NCBI GenBank assembly: GCA_963921425.1
Contig: OY992834.1
Span: 24,565,923-24,629,922 of the forward strand
DNA from: Dryas octopetala
Taxonomy: Eukaryota > Streptophyta > Magnoliopsida > Rosales > Rosaceae
DNA length: 64,000 nucleotides
Direction: 5' to 3'
Below the pieces are notes generated by a model. That model was not told the origin of the DNA, made no database searches, and worked only from the letters and a program-made list of their open reading frames with translations. Position numbers and translations under genes: made by a program. Of this stretch, positions 23,679 through 35,800 are shown in pieces. The stretch's first letter is position 1. Each line of letters starts with the position of its first letter.

Positions 23679-24126
23679 TTCACTTGCTTGCATATGTGAT
23701 TACATATTGGAATAACTCCTAAGGATCAAATGACTTCAAGTGCGGCAAATGTCAGTGAATCAAAAAAGCTAGTGTCAATGGCGGGATAAATGGATTTTCC
23801 AACTTAGACAGCGCTCAAATGGAAAATATGATAAGGTAATTCATTTGGCCCACGTACCTTGGATTATTGAAGTATAATATAAATTATGCTCTAAATTTGG
23901 ATCTCAAATGATATATAGGTAGTATTCCATATATTTACATATGTGTCGACCTTGAGGTTTATTTATTGACAAGTAAACCACTGATACATATACTGCCATA
24001 TCATTTGAGATCTAAATTTGCAACACAAGTTTAGATTGAAAAAAAGGAACTTATAGGATAAGACAAATTTGTCAAATGTATCAAGACATATGTTAACATT
24101 TGTGCCCAATTAAGAGCCCTTTATGT

Positions 24127-25250
24127 GTTGGAGTTGTCACATATTAAAACACAACTATTTGTGTCTATTAAAAAGTTTAAAAGTATAATCACTATTCTTG
24201 CTTATAATGAAATGATAGGAGAATTCTAGACATAACACAATATAAATAGGATACAATTGTAGGGACGCACACCATCATATGTGCCACAAAAGTGAAGAAC
24301 ACGTAATTACTTATATCTGTGCTCAATAATAAACATGTTGTCACAAAACTAGATTTGTGTCTACTTATTGCTTGTGCCTTATGAGCCTTTTTCTTGTAGT
24401 GCTATCCCCTAGCATTACCATTAGCTTCTTAATTAATGGTTATAGTTTTAGATAACTATTACATTGATATATGTACAAATACTAATTAAAAACAGTTTGG
24501 TTGCAGTACTATTACCACAAGGAAACAAACCTTATGTGCAGTTGTTGAAGTAGATAATTTTGAATTGAATGGGATTCTTCCGCCACATGCACGAAGAGGA
24601 AAGAACAAAAAAAGTTCAGCAGCAAACAAATTTATGGCAAGCACAACCCATGTCTACAAAGAAGAACCTCCGCAGTCAGTTGAAAAGTGGGGTTGTCATA
24701 GATAGATGTCAGATTCAAACACGAATATTTGTGCCTGTTAAAAAGTTTAAAGTATAATCACTATTCTTGCTTACATTGAAATGACAGGAGCAATATTCTA
24801 GGCATAACACAATATAAATTGGACACAATTGTAGTGACACTATCATATGTGCCATAAAACTGAAGAACACGTAATTACTTATATTTGTGCTCAATAATAA
24901 ACATATATGTCACAAAACTATATTTGTGTCTTATTGCTTGTGCCTTATGAGCCTTTTTCTTGTAGTGATATTCCCAAGCATTACCATTAAATTCTTAATT
25001 AATGGTTATAGTTCTAGATAACTAGTACATTGATATATGTACAAATATTGATTAGAAACGGTTTGGTTGCAGTACTATTACCACAAGGAAACAAACCTCA
25101 TGTGCCGTTCACTTGTTGAAGTAGATAAGTTCGAATTGAATGAGATTCTTCCACCACATGCACGAAGAGGAAAGAACAAAAAAAGTTCAGCAGCAAACGA
25201 ATTTATGGCAAGCACAACCCATGTCTACAAAGAAGAACCTGTGCAGTCAG
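24127..25250 (+). repeat. Local tandem duplication of the exon D region in copy 2
   Basis: The end of the intron and the start of exon D occur twice about 565 bp apart: D' at 24507 breaks off after GTTGAAAAG at about 24687 and joins directly to a second copy of the intron ('ttgtcatagatagatgtcag...'), which leads into the complete exon D'' at 25073. The abrupt exon-to-intron join is what unequal crossing-over would leave. Confidence 0.8.
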
Positions 25251-25784
25251 TTGAAAAGTTTTATCAAGATTTCTATAATAACCTCGTCAATGGCTCTAAT
25301 TCAAATATGAATGAATCAAAAGAAGGTACATCACATGGCTGTATATACACTATATAAGCCTAATGTATAAGATACATTCATATATAGAGGTAGGACATAT
25401 GCATATATGCTATATATTATTTATTTTTGTTTATATCAACCTAGCAAAATATATATATATATATATATTGTCTAGCAACTCATTAATTAATCAATAGTGT
25501 AATACTAGTGGTACTACATCTTTGGTACTATATGTACGTATATACTTAATAGATTGCTACACATGCATGTAGTGCAAACGAGTGTAGTATTCCTAGCATT
25601 TTTGTATCAATTTGAATTAATAATATTTTATTTCTCTTATATGATGATTTTGATGTGTGAAGGAAATAATGAGAAGAAGACTGTGAAGGAAAGCTCCAAA
25701 CAAAGAGTAGAGAGTTCTGCTGCTGGCTTAGCTAACCAAAACAACCCTTCTGTGTGATCTGCGCACAACGGTTGAAATAAGAGG

Positions 25785-26935
25785 ATTATGAAATTGTTAA
25801 TTAAGGATATCTAACCTCTCTTGGTTAAGGTTGAGATGAACCCCCACAACTTGAGTGAATTGCTTGTTTGATTTTTTATCTGAATAAAATTCTTAATGTT
25901 TAAACAGCTTGTTTCTCTAATTTCTAATGAACAAAATTTTACCATATATGTTTTGCATTTGCTACTAGATTATTTTTATTAGTCAAGGTATATTATAAAT
26001 TATCTGATAAAATTAAATCTTTCATTCTGCCTTGAAAAGACATGCATTGCTTTGGATATATTTAAACTTTTGTATTGAGTTCTTTGATGCTTCTTTTCTC
26101 ATTATTATATGGTGTTGTGTTCTAAATATAGCAGACGCGGTTAGACAGATTCTAGTTTTGGTCTAGTTATTGTTTTGTCGTTGTGGACATCTACATGATA
26201 ATATTTTTAAAGGGAAAGCAAAAGATCTTCAATGCCACCTGAAAATTTTGAGTATATATCATAAATCAATGTTACATTCCTGCAATGGTTTTGGACTTTT
26301 GGTGGTTCATTCAATGCCTTAATGCATACTTGAAATACTATTTTTCTGTATATGTTTAAGCATGTAACTGCTTTAGTTAATTTTATATGAGTCAATAGGG
26401 AGAGCCTTTAAACTTTTACGTTGTGTAAAGCTGGCTTCTATTTGGGTTGTGGTTGGAGAGGAAAACATATTTGAGGATCCAGAAGAGGAGTTGAATTTTT
26501 TAAAAGAATTAGATTTCTTGATTCCTTGTGGGTGTCTTGATCTAAGCACTTTCGGGATGTCCTGTTAGAATAATTCATCTTAATTTGTCTGGAGTTTTGT
26601 GTTCAGTCGGGCTTTGTTTATTTCGTGTTTTTAGTTGCTGTTGCCTTGGTGGACTGCTTGTCCATCTCCCTGTATCTATAGTCATTTTACCAATAAGTTT
26701 TGTTTCCTATAGGAAAAATATAAGCGCAATATTAGGTTTTTAAACGGGTGGAGCATTCTCTGTTTGAGATCAAAACCCATGTTCAAAGACTAATTTTTGT
26801 AGATGTTTAGCTTTACCCCCATGTCTTCTATGTTTGAATTTTACAGATTTTGGTTTTACATTTTTAATCTTTGTATACACTCCTTGTGCATAATGAGTTG
26901 CACCCTGTTGATGCTTTCTAATCAAATTTTTCTTA
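25785..26935 (+). repeat. Dispersed repeat R, copy 2
   Basis: It follows MBD-like copy 2 and matches 31686-33050 in order, including the block around 26400-26560 and the end 'gctttctaatcaaatttttctta'. Internal segments are deleted relative to copy 3. No coding function was recognised. Confidence 0.75.
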
Positions 26936-26937
26936 TG

Positions 26938-27190
26938 CACTCCATATATATCGATCGGAGAAAAATTTAATCAGGAATTCAGGATATACACTCTTACTCC
27001 ATATATAAGAAAAATCTTATCCACTCCATATATATATTGACGGGAGAAAAATTTGATTGTAATCAGGATATACACTCTTACTCCATATATAGGAAAAATC
27101 TTATCCACTCTATATATATATATATATATATATATCGATTGGAGAAAAATTTGGTTGTAATCAGGATATACACTCTTACTCTCACAATAA
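26938..27190. repeat. 84 bp tandem repeat, about three units
   Basis: Units start at 26938, 27022 and 27106 (CACTCCATATATAT...GGAGAAAAATTT...GGATATACACTCTTA). The third unit is expanded by a TA run. It begins exactly where copies 2 and 3 of repeat R cease to match. Confidence 0.85.
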
Positions 27191-27235
27191 GTGGTCATAT
27201 GAGACTAAGGGTGTAGAAACTAGTTACACTACTTG

Positions 27236-27712
27236 GCCAAAAAAAAAAAAAACTAGTTACACTAAGGGTGACAAATTTTGACGCGACACGATAACACGAC
27301 TCGAACCCGACACAAAGTTAGCGGGTTTGGGTTGACCATTTCATGACACGAACACGAATAGTATACCAGTTAAGTTAGTGTAAAGTAGTGTAACACGATT
27401 GTAACAAGTTAAACATGTTTAACTAGTATTATACGAAGAAAAATAATAATTTTTCTCAATTTTTAATATGTATTATATGATCGATCTATTGTTGAATTAT
27501 GACTAAATATGTTTATTATTATGATTAAATATGTTTTTTATGTTTTAAAGGTAATGCATGAGTAACTACTTTAGTTTAAAGTACAAGAAATTAAGTTTAA
27601 GTTTTAGTTCATAAGATATATGGGTCAACCCGATTGATAAGATTATAAACGGATTGCGTCATTCAACATAACTAATTAAACTTGTCAGATTAGTGTTGAC
27701 TAGTATTTAACA
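27236..27712. mobile_element. Possible truncated hAT-type element
   Basis: The left part (CTAAGGGTGACAAATTTTGACGCGACACGA...) looks like the end of plant hAT-type elements with repeated ACACGA motifs. No matching right end or target duplication was seen, so this is a weak call; the rest is AT-rich. Confidence 0.3.
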
Positions 27713-28200
27713 TTAATACGAATAATAAGATGTAGACTCGATTACAAGGAGATTCGCAGACAAAAGATTCATAAGCGAACTTGGACCCTTTTCTAACCAC
27801 ATCAATAGATCCCCCCTTGGAAGAGCAACATGGGCCAATTCATGAGAAACCCGGTTAACTTCTCGAGGGCAAAAAACAATCCGAGGATCGAAAATGTAAG
27901 TAAGAAAGCATACATTTGACATCTTCAACAATATTACCCAAATCAGCCAAACACACATCTGAGTCCTTAAGTAAGCGGCAAGCTTCGAAAGAGTCGGATT
28001 CAACCTCAGGAGGAAAAAGCCCAGCGTCCCATGCAAGCACCCAAATGTCACCTACAGAGTGCTTGGCAAGGGCCCCCATTAATTCAGCTTCTTCATTCCT
28101 AATAATGGAACCCACACCTCGATGACCCGAAGCAAGGTCACAGGCACCATCTACATTCATTTGATAATAGCCATGAGAAGGTTTTACCCAAGTTACTTGG
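27713..28200 (-). pseudogene. RNase H-like fragment of LINE type (frameshifted)
   Basis: On the minus strand the frame from about 28200 includes VTWVKPSHGYY then NVDGACD (first catalytic Asp region), GVGSIIRNEEAELMGALA and VESDSFEACRLL (27990-28160). The continuation CPREVNRVSHELAHVAL lies in another frame (27713-27900), implying a frameshift near 27890. The pattern fits the RNase H-like domain (RVT_3 type) found at the end of plant LINE polyproteins and their relics. No reverse transcriptase is adjacent. It is a dead fragment. Confidence 0.75.
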
Positions 28201-28208
28201 AACGATCC

Positions 28209-28860
28209 ACTACAATTCTAGGGACAGTCAACACCGATGTTTACCTTTACTGGCTTTACCTTTCCTGGCGGATGTGTAAGACACTATATTACTCTGTTTT
28301 GGCTATTTATCTTTCCCGGCGGATGTGTACGATACTTATTTTATTTTGGCGGATATATGTGACATTATTATATTTATTTTGGCAAATTTGTGTGACAATA
28401 TTATATTTATTCTAACAGATAATTATTATTTTAAATTTAATGTGAATTTTATTAGTTTATTTTATATTTATATAAATTATTTCAAATATAATTTTTTTCA
28501 AATATTATATGATTATGGCAGTTATATCTACTAGGAATGAGAATTTTCAGATATTTTATTACTTTTTATGTAGATTCTGTCTGACACAAATAGTAAATGC
28601 GCTAGGGTTTATTCGACGCGAGAACTTTTCCTATTGGATTTAAATCCAGGACGTATTTAATTTCCTAACGGATTTAGTGACTTATCCGCCATGAATAGTT
28701 TTTTCCCTGCACTTTCAAACCCGTCGGACACCCTTTCAGCCAAGCTAAACAATCCTGGCAGATTTTGCAAATTTTTTGCGAGGAACCCCATTTTATTGAC
28801 AAATTGGGACCACCGTAAATGAGTTATAATTCAATTCGATCCGTTCGTCTTAGTGCGATA
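28209..28860. mobile_element. CACTA-related fragment
   Basis: It starts CACTACAATTCTAGGG at 28210 and has repeated GGCGGAT(G/A)TGTAAGAC-like motifs to 28390. Bases about 28420-28805 follow the same order as 15714-16178 (for example 'tttattttatattta', then 'ggcagttatat'). It is probably an internally deleted relative of the CACTA fragment at 15476. The right terminus is unclear. Confidence 0.45.
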
Positions 28861-28945
28861 AAATACAGTAGCATACAACAATACTAAGCATAATACAGTA
28901 TATTACAATTCTGTATAGTCCAATACATTCTGATTGACATAAGAC

Positions 28946-29580
28946 TAGGGCTGGGTCGGGTTGACCGAAAAACCGAGGCCGAGCCCGAAACCGGCTCAAC
29001 CGATACCAAAAAAAACCATACCGAAATAAAACCGTACCAGAAGTTCGGTTTGACTACCGAACCGGGAGGTTTGGACTCGGATTCGGTTCCCATATCCTTA
29101 AACCGTCGGTAAACCGAACCGAACCGAATATACTTAACAAATCATTTACATAATTCATTTTTATACATTTCTAATACAATTCTTATACATTTCTAATAAA
29201 TAATTTATAATTTTATATAATACATTTCTATAATTTATATAAAACATATATAAATTTATAAACCCCTATAATTTTAATTTATATGTTTTTAAATATATAT
29301 ATATAAACTAATTAAAAATACCCTAAACCATAATATTAATATATTATACTAAATTAGTGAATGGAGTCAAGGCCCAAAAATGTGGCCCAAAACATGGCCC
29401 AACATGTGTTCAGTCTAGGCCCATGACCGAGCCGAGCCGACCGGATTCTTCGGTTGACCAGACATCGATTTACCAGCTTGCCGGTCTCGATCTCGGTTGC
29501 CATGGAGGCTTACCGGAGGGGTTCAGTTCGGTCTTTGGTTTAGGGGTTTCGGTTCAGTTACCGATCCGAACCCAACCCTA
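28946..29580. mobile_element. hAT-type non-autonomous element with perfect 8 bp target duplication
   Basis: The ends TAGGGCTGGGTCGGG and GAACCCAACCCTA form a terminal inverted repeat, flanked by CATAAGAC on both sides (28938-28945 and 29581-29588). It is 635 bp long and AT-rich in the middle, with many ACCGAA/TTCGGT motifs near the ends. There is no transposase. Its ends resemble the 13729-15035 element, so they may share a transposase source. Confidence 0.9.
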
Positions 29581-29588
29581 CATAAGAC

Positions 29589-29867
29589 AGTCCCCTCCAG
29601 CATACCAAACAAGCCCTTAAACTTGCAACGCGCCAACACTCAATTATCGCTCTTTAATCAAATACAAAGATACAAAACTACAGTTTTGCTTTTGCAGACC
29701 CAGTTAAGGTGCTAGGTTCCTTTTTGTTTCTGGTCTGGTTATTAAAATTGTAGTTTACTTGCTGTACATCAGAAGCACAATTAAGGACTAAAATAAATAA
29801 AGGGAGAATATCATTCTAAACAAGTATTATTAGTTGACACATATTATGCCATGACCGTGGACCCAAG
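29589..29867 (-). other. Probable 3' untranslated region of the PTST-like gene
   Basis: Downstream (minus strand) of the stop at 29868, with no open frame. No canonical polyadenylation signal could be singled out with confidence. Confidence 0.4.
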
Positions 29868-32800
29868 CTATTCCACTATTAACAAGTTATTTTTCATTAA
29901 TCCCTCGCCAACTGTAGGAAATTCTGGTGAAAGCTTCCATTCTCCATCCACCAAGAACTTGATTTCATACCTTCAAATACAAAAATATGGGTAAGACTGA
30001 AGAAAGGGGAGAAGAAGAAGAGGAATAGCTGAGTGACTAGGTACCTTCCGGGTCTCAGCATTAATGTTGTCGAGAATGTAGTGAAAGAACTACTATACTC
30101 CGGTGATAAATGCTCTCCTTGACTCCAACCATCAAATGTGCCCATAACTTGCACACTCTGATACCATAACAAAGGCACATTCTTTTAAAAATATATGCCT
30201 CAAAATCTCATCTATAGAACTAAAACTTTAAAATTTCATTACAGAACTGTAATGTGCCTGATTTTCCCATTTTAGATCAGCCCAACAAGGACTAGATATT
30301 GGCACCATTCCATGATCATCAGAGTCGAATCACGAGCCTATCGGTAAAAAGTCACTTGCTATGACAATGGCAAAAAGTCACTTGCTATTACCACACCAAA
30401 AGGATTGACATAATGTAAGGTTGCATGTTTACCTCGGCCATGCCACACCAAAAAAGGGGAACCTCCTTGGATTGTGCAGCAACAACATCCTTTATCTGTT
30501 CCTTCAATTTTTCATGTACAGCTACACATACAGACACACACATGCAATAGTATTATTTGTTAGCACATGAAAATCTTAAAAACCTGGGAAACCAAATATT
30601 ATCCCAACAACAACTTTCAGAAATTCCATAAGATGAGAAAACCCATGTATTTTCAAGGACATCATAAAGAACCTCTTGGCTCTCTCAACTCGAGAAAAGT
30701 AAAACACAACCTCTTCTCTACTCACCTTTTCCTAACTTCTACTACTGGATCCCCAAAGGATAACTCACTTGGCCGGATTGTCTCCGATGGAACACCTAAG
30801 TACCTCAAAGGCCACACACCTATCTCACATCCCAGGTCTCTAGCTAAAGACTCTAACCTCTTGATGAGCATATTATATCGAAATTATGTTTAGTCCTTTT
30901 TTTAATATTTTTTCTTCAAATAAAATGCTCTGAAGAACGAATTCAATTTTTAATCAATGCAATGATATTTTTATTATTATTATTATTATTATTTTTTTGA
31001 GAGGTTGAGGGGGGAAGAGGAATTTTCAGTTGAGAAATAAATTCACATCTCACAGCAGATACTTAAAATGTAACGGCTCAAAAATTAATCAACTGCAGGA
31101 TATGCAAGGTTTAAATTTTGATTAACATACAACTTGGGCAGCCACTTCATTGATGAGGAGCATAGTGCCTATAGGAGAAAACTGTGAGATTAGAGAACTT
31201 TCGGTGTTGGGCCCACAACATTCATTATTAGAAGAGAGAGTAAATTGGCAAAATAAGAATGGTGTGGACCAATTTGGTTAAATTTCTGTCTGCAGCTAAA
31301 GGCTTAGTTCGTTGTGAAAGGACTTCTTGAGAGCAATTTAAAAAGAACCGGCATTTTGGGGGATGAAAATAGAAAATAAAAAATAAAAGTAAAATGGCAT
31401 GAGCTAAGAGAAGGGAAACTGCATCAGCTAAAAAACGAAAAATTAGTAGAAGAGGACTTCGTGGAAGCTGCACCTTAGGAGGACCATCATGCTATAAAAA
31501 GAGATGAAATAACAGAATGGGAGGAATTGTGGAGACGAGAGCATTTCTGGGGAAGATTGAAGAAGCAATGTAAAGGAAAGGAAGAAAATTTGCTGCATAG
31601 TCAAAGGGACTTTCATTGTTATTATTTCTCTTTATTTTCTAATTTTTTATATTTTTTTTCTAATGTTGGGCTTTACTTTCGGTTATGAGATTGTTAATTA
31701 AGGATCTCTAAGCTCTCTTGGTTAAGGTTGAGATGAAGCCCCAAAACTTGAGTGAATTGTCTATTTGATTTTTTATCTGAATGAAATTCTTAATGTTTAA
31801 ACAGCTTGTTTCTCTAATTTCTAATGAACAAAATTTTTACCTTACATGTTTTTGCATATGCAGGTAGCTTGATTATTTTTATTAGTCAAGGTATATTAAT
31901 TATTTGTTAATATTAAATCTTTCATTTTGCCTTGTAAAGACATGCAATGCTCTGGATTTAACCTTTTGTACTGAGTTCTTTGATGTTTCTTATCTCATTA
32001 TTATATGGTGAATTGTGTTCAAGATATAGCAGATGCTGTTAGATAGATTCTAGTTTTGGTCTGGTTATTGTTGTTTTGTGGTAGTGGACATCTTGTCCAC
32101 AGATTGTATGTAGTCTATGGTTTATTCGCAATAAAAGTTGCGTTTTCTGTTCGACAAAGAAAAGGGAAAGCAAAAGATTTTCAGTGCCAGCTGAAAATTT
32201 TGAATGTAGATCATAAATCAATGTTACATTCCTGCAATGGTTTTGGTGGTGCATTCAATGCCTTAATGCATACTTGAAATTCTATTTTTCTCTATATGTT
32301 TAAGCATGTAACTGCTTTAGTTAAGTTTAGTTTTATTTAAATTCAATCAAGTGTAACTCGAAAATAGCGGTGAATTGACTGAAACATCTTACATTCTTCG
32401 TTCTCTTCACATTTCAGGTGTGAGTTGTTGCATTTATTTGGTTTGTAGTGGTTGTTCCAGGAGGCTGCTATTTTTTGTTGACTCAGGTCTTTCTAGGGGG
32501 TGGGAGTCAATAGGAGAGCCTTTAAACTTTGACATTGTGTAAAGCTGGCTTCTATTTGGGTTGTGGTTGGAGAGGAAAACATATTTGAGGATCCAGAAGA
32601 GGAGTTGAATTTTTTAAAAGAATTAGATTTCTTGCTTCCTTATAGGTGTCTTGATCTAAGCACTTTCGGGATGTTCCTTTTAGATTAATTCATCTTAATT
32701 AGTCTGGAGTTTTGTGTTCAGTGGGGCTTTGTTTATTGTGTTTTTAGTTGCTGTTACCTAGGTGGACTGCTTGTCCATCTCCCTGTTTCTGTAGTTATTT

Positions 32801-35800
32801 TACCAATAAAGTTTTGTTTCCTAAAGGAAAAATATAAGAGGAATATTAGGTTTTTGAACGGGTGGAGCATTCTCTGTTTGAGATCAAAACCCATGTTCAA
32901 AGACTAATTTTTGTAGATGTCTAGCTTTACCCCCATGTCTTCTATGTTTTAATTTTACAGATTTTGCTTGTACATTTTTAATCTTTGTATACTCTCCTTG
33001 TGCATAATCAGTTGCACCCCGTAGATGCTTTCTAATCAAATTTTTCTTACATCAGAAAGAGAAACAATTTTAGCAGCAGAAATTGACACGACTCAAAGAG
33101 GAATAAATAAGTCATTCTATAGCAAGTTACCTTCTATACGGGAAAGAAGGTGAGATTGAATGTATTTCCCATTAATCTTTCTTGAACCTTCTGGAATGAC
33201 AGATTTAGTATTTTCTTCTGCCAATTTCACCAAAGCCTGCCCATTAGAACAACTAAAGGAATCATGACATCACAAGTCTTGGACCTTATTGAATAACGTG
33301 ATGCATGAAAAAATAACCTTTAACATGAGTCATTTTCTCTAGAATGCATTTTATATGCAGGGGCATAAATTTAGTTTTTTGCAATCCCTCCACAATGTTT
33401 TACAATGAAAATCTTCGGGGAGTCAAACTTAGTCCTTCTGGGTCTATTTGGTTGACAAAAAAGGAAAGTGAAATATGGGAATGTAGGCCGACTTTGCAGA
33501 TGCTGTGTCATTCTCACAACTTCCCTACAATATTTTTGTAAGTTGGTTTACCAAAAAGTTGTGGGACCACAGGGAAAGAGTCTTCAAACTTTCTTACAAA
33601 TCTCATCCTCCAAATTAGACAGTACTGGTGGGACTGGAATAATCCAGAATCCTTGTAACTAACAAGAACTATGAAAATAAAAAATTATACACGTAACTAG
33701 TCAATAACTTCCCGGCATCTTTCTAGCTAACCAAACTACCCAGTTTAAAAATTTCAGGATTCCTTTTCCTTCTATCCAAACACAACCAAGAAAATTAATC
33801 TCCACTTCTTTTCTTATCATTCACATTTCTTAAGAAACATATCTTATCATAGCTTTCTAGACAACCAAGCACAGCCTATGTGTATATTAAGTTGTTATCA
33901 TGATATAAAAAATTAAAAAATTCTTAAGAAATATTTCATCTGGTAACTTTTTATATTATGTTATTTGGTAGATGACAGTTATGCTCCTAGTTTTCTTTTT
34001 AAATAGTCATGTGTGAGTTTTTAAGTATTTCTGAAGGGCTAAGAAAAAACAGATATCAATTAAAGAAATCAAGAGCTAGAATACTAATAAGTACTCTCTT
34101 AAGAGACTTTGTATACACTCTTTGCAGAAACAATCAGATTGGAGAGTTTCTCATGGGTCTTGTCTAGAACTCACTTATTACATTCCAAAATTCATCCTAT
34201 TGCTTTCTATCTCATTTTTTCTGTTGGTTTATTGTTGGACATCTCTTTTCTACTGTGCATTGCTACAGAAACCAGACAGCAGCTTAAACTTCTCTCCTAC
34301 ACTGCTTTAATACCTAAACACCTTTTCTCCATCAAACCAAATCATGGAACCTTCAGAATTTCTAATCCTAGCATGCCAAATAAGCTAACTTAAGCAACTT
34401 TCAAGCCTGTCCAGCATCTCTAAGCAGAGTTGCAGTGAGAGAAATAATCTGGTGCTGATGATAGAGGACACCTAGCATTCTTGTACTGTAATGGAAATGG
34501 AATGCTATTAGTAAATATTCGCTTCACCATACAAAAAATGGAATGGTATTAGTAGAGCAATGTAAATAGTGGGTAATTATTTATAATATATATATAGAGT
34601 CTACATTTGGAATTTTTTTTTTAAAAAAAATCCATTACTATTTTGGCAGAATCTAAGAAGGTTGGCTCTTGAAATCAAGCAATTATAGACATCTAACCAA
34701 ATGTACTTGGCATAGGATATGAGTCCAACAATATATCAAAATCAAGACAGGAATTCTCCGCTCCTTCCAAAATGGTACTTAAACTACAGCCTACAAAAGG
34801 ATTTTGTAGACATGTTAAAGAGGCCAAATATGGAAGCAAGAATGTCGATCTCTTGGGACTTACACTAGTCACGTGATAACAATGTTGATCTCTGGGGACT
34901 TAAATTAGTCACTTGTGATAACATTATGCTCATGCAAGAAGTGCAGACAACAACCAGTTGTAAAAAGTGTAACCTGAATTTCAAGTTCCATGACAGCAAG
35001 TTCACTTTTGAAGTTAACCAACGCATCCTCCTTTATCTGCAACTGTCCAGATAAGGGACCAAAATATGATGTCAGTCTGTAAACTTAATTCTAAATAATA
35101 AATATCCATAATGACTCTGCTGCTTAAAGCATATTCATTTTATCCTTGAAAATGAATAAATGCACCCTTTACTGTGCGTTTGGATGAAGTACAGTAGTTT
35201 GAAACTACTAAGAAATTTACAAATGATGGAATTTAAAATGAAGTGATTTAAAATTCTAGACTGTTTAAAATCTTTTGTTTGGCAAACATATAAACATAAT
35301 GGAATTTAAATACGAAATTATACTAGTTTTATTTTTTGATGCATCAATTATAAATTAGTGATGGTGATGGTGGTAGGGATGATGGGCCACAAGCAGTGAG
35401 AAAAATGGTGGCAGCGAAAATTGGGGTGACAGCAACAGCGGTGGTAGCGATGGTGGTGGCGGCGGCGAAAATTGGGGTGACGGCAATAGCGGTGGTGGAG
35501 ATGGTGGTGGCGGCGGCGGCAGTGGTGGAGATGGTGGTGGTGGCGGCGACAGCGACAATAGTGGTGGTGATGGTGGCGGCGACGGCGACAATGGTGGTGG
35601 TGATGGTGGTGGCAGCGGTGATGATAGTGGTGAGTGGTGGCGGCCGCGGCGACAGCATGGTGGTAGTGGTGGTTGTATTGTGATTAATTGGCAAGGTTAT
35701 GGGTGGACACGACTTATTTTTCTTTCGTAAAAATTGGAATTTTGAAAATGACACTAATTTAAGTGAAATTTATAGCCCTCAAATCCCAAGTTTTTTTCCT

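Larger units (their letters stand above)
15060..25757 (+). pseudogene. MBD-like gene copy 2, disrupted
   Basis: Exons corresponding to copy 1 are: A 15060-15182 (open), B 22843-22962, C about 23706-23835, D' 24507-24687 (truncated), D'' 25073-25325 (full, open) and E 25663-25757 (open). Exon B carries an in-frame TGA at 22918-22920. The acceptor before exon C reads AT instead of AG, and exon C has an insertion and a stop. D' has a 5-base deletion. A 7.3 kb CACTA-plus-copia insertion separates A from B. It is therefore non-functional as a whole, although individual exons remain open. Its 5' exons are not visible. An origin as a local duplicate of copy 1 or of a shared parent is inferred from intron and 3' flank similarity. 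Confidence 0.8.

Noticed and set aside
23700..25357. A functional MBD-like gene from exons C to E of copy 2
   Set aside because: The exon C acceptor is lost and the exon contains a stop, so only isolated exons are open.
34109..34393. 94-codon frame in PTST intron 4
   Set aside because: No recognisable domain, no splice or expression support, and opposite to the host gene.
35344..35754. Proline-, threonine- or valine-rich frames of 78-136 codons
   Set aside because: They arise from the GGT/GGC trinucleotide array; no start context or conservation.
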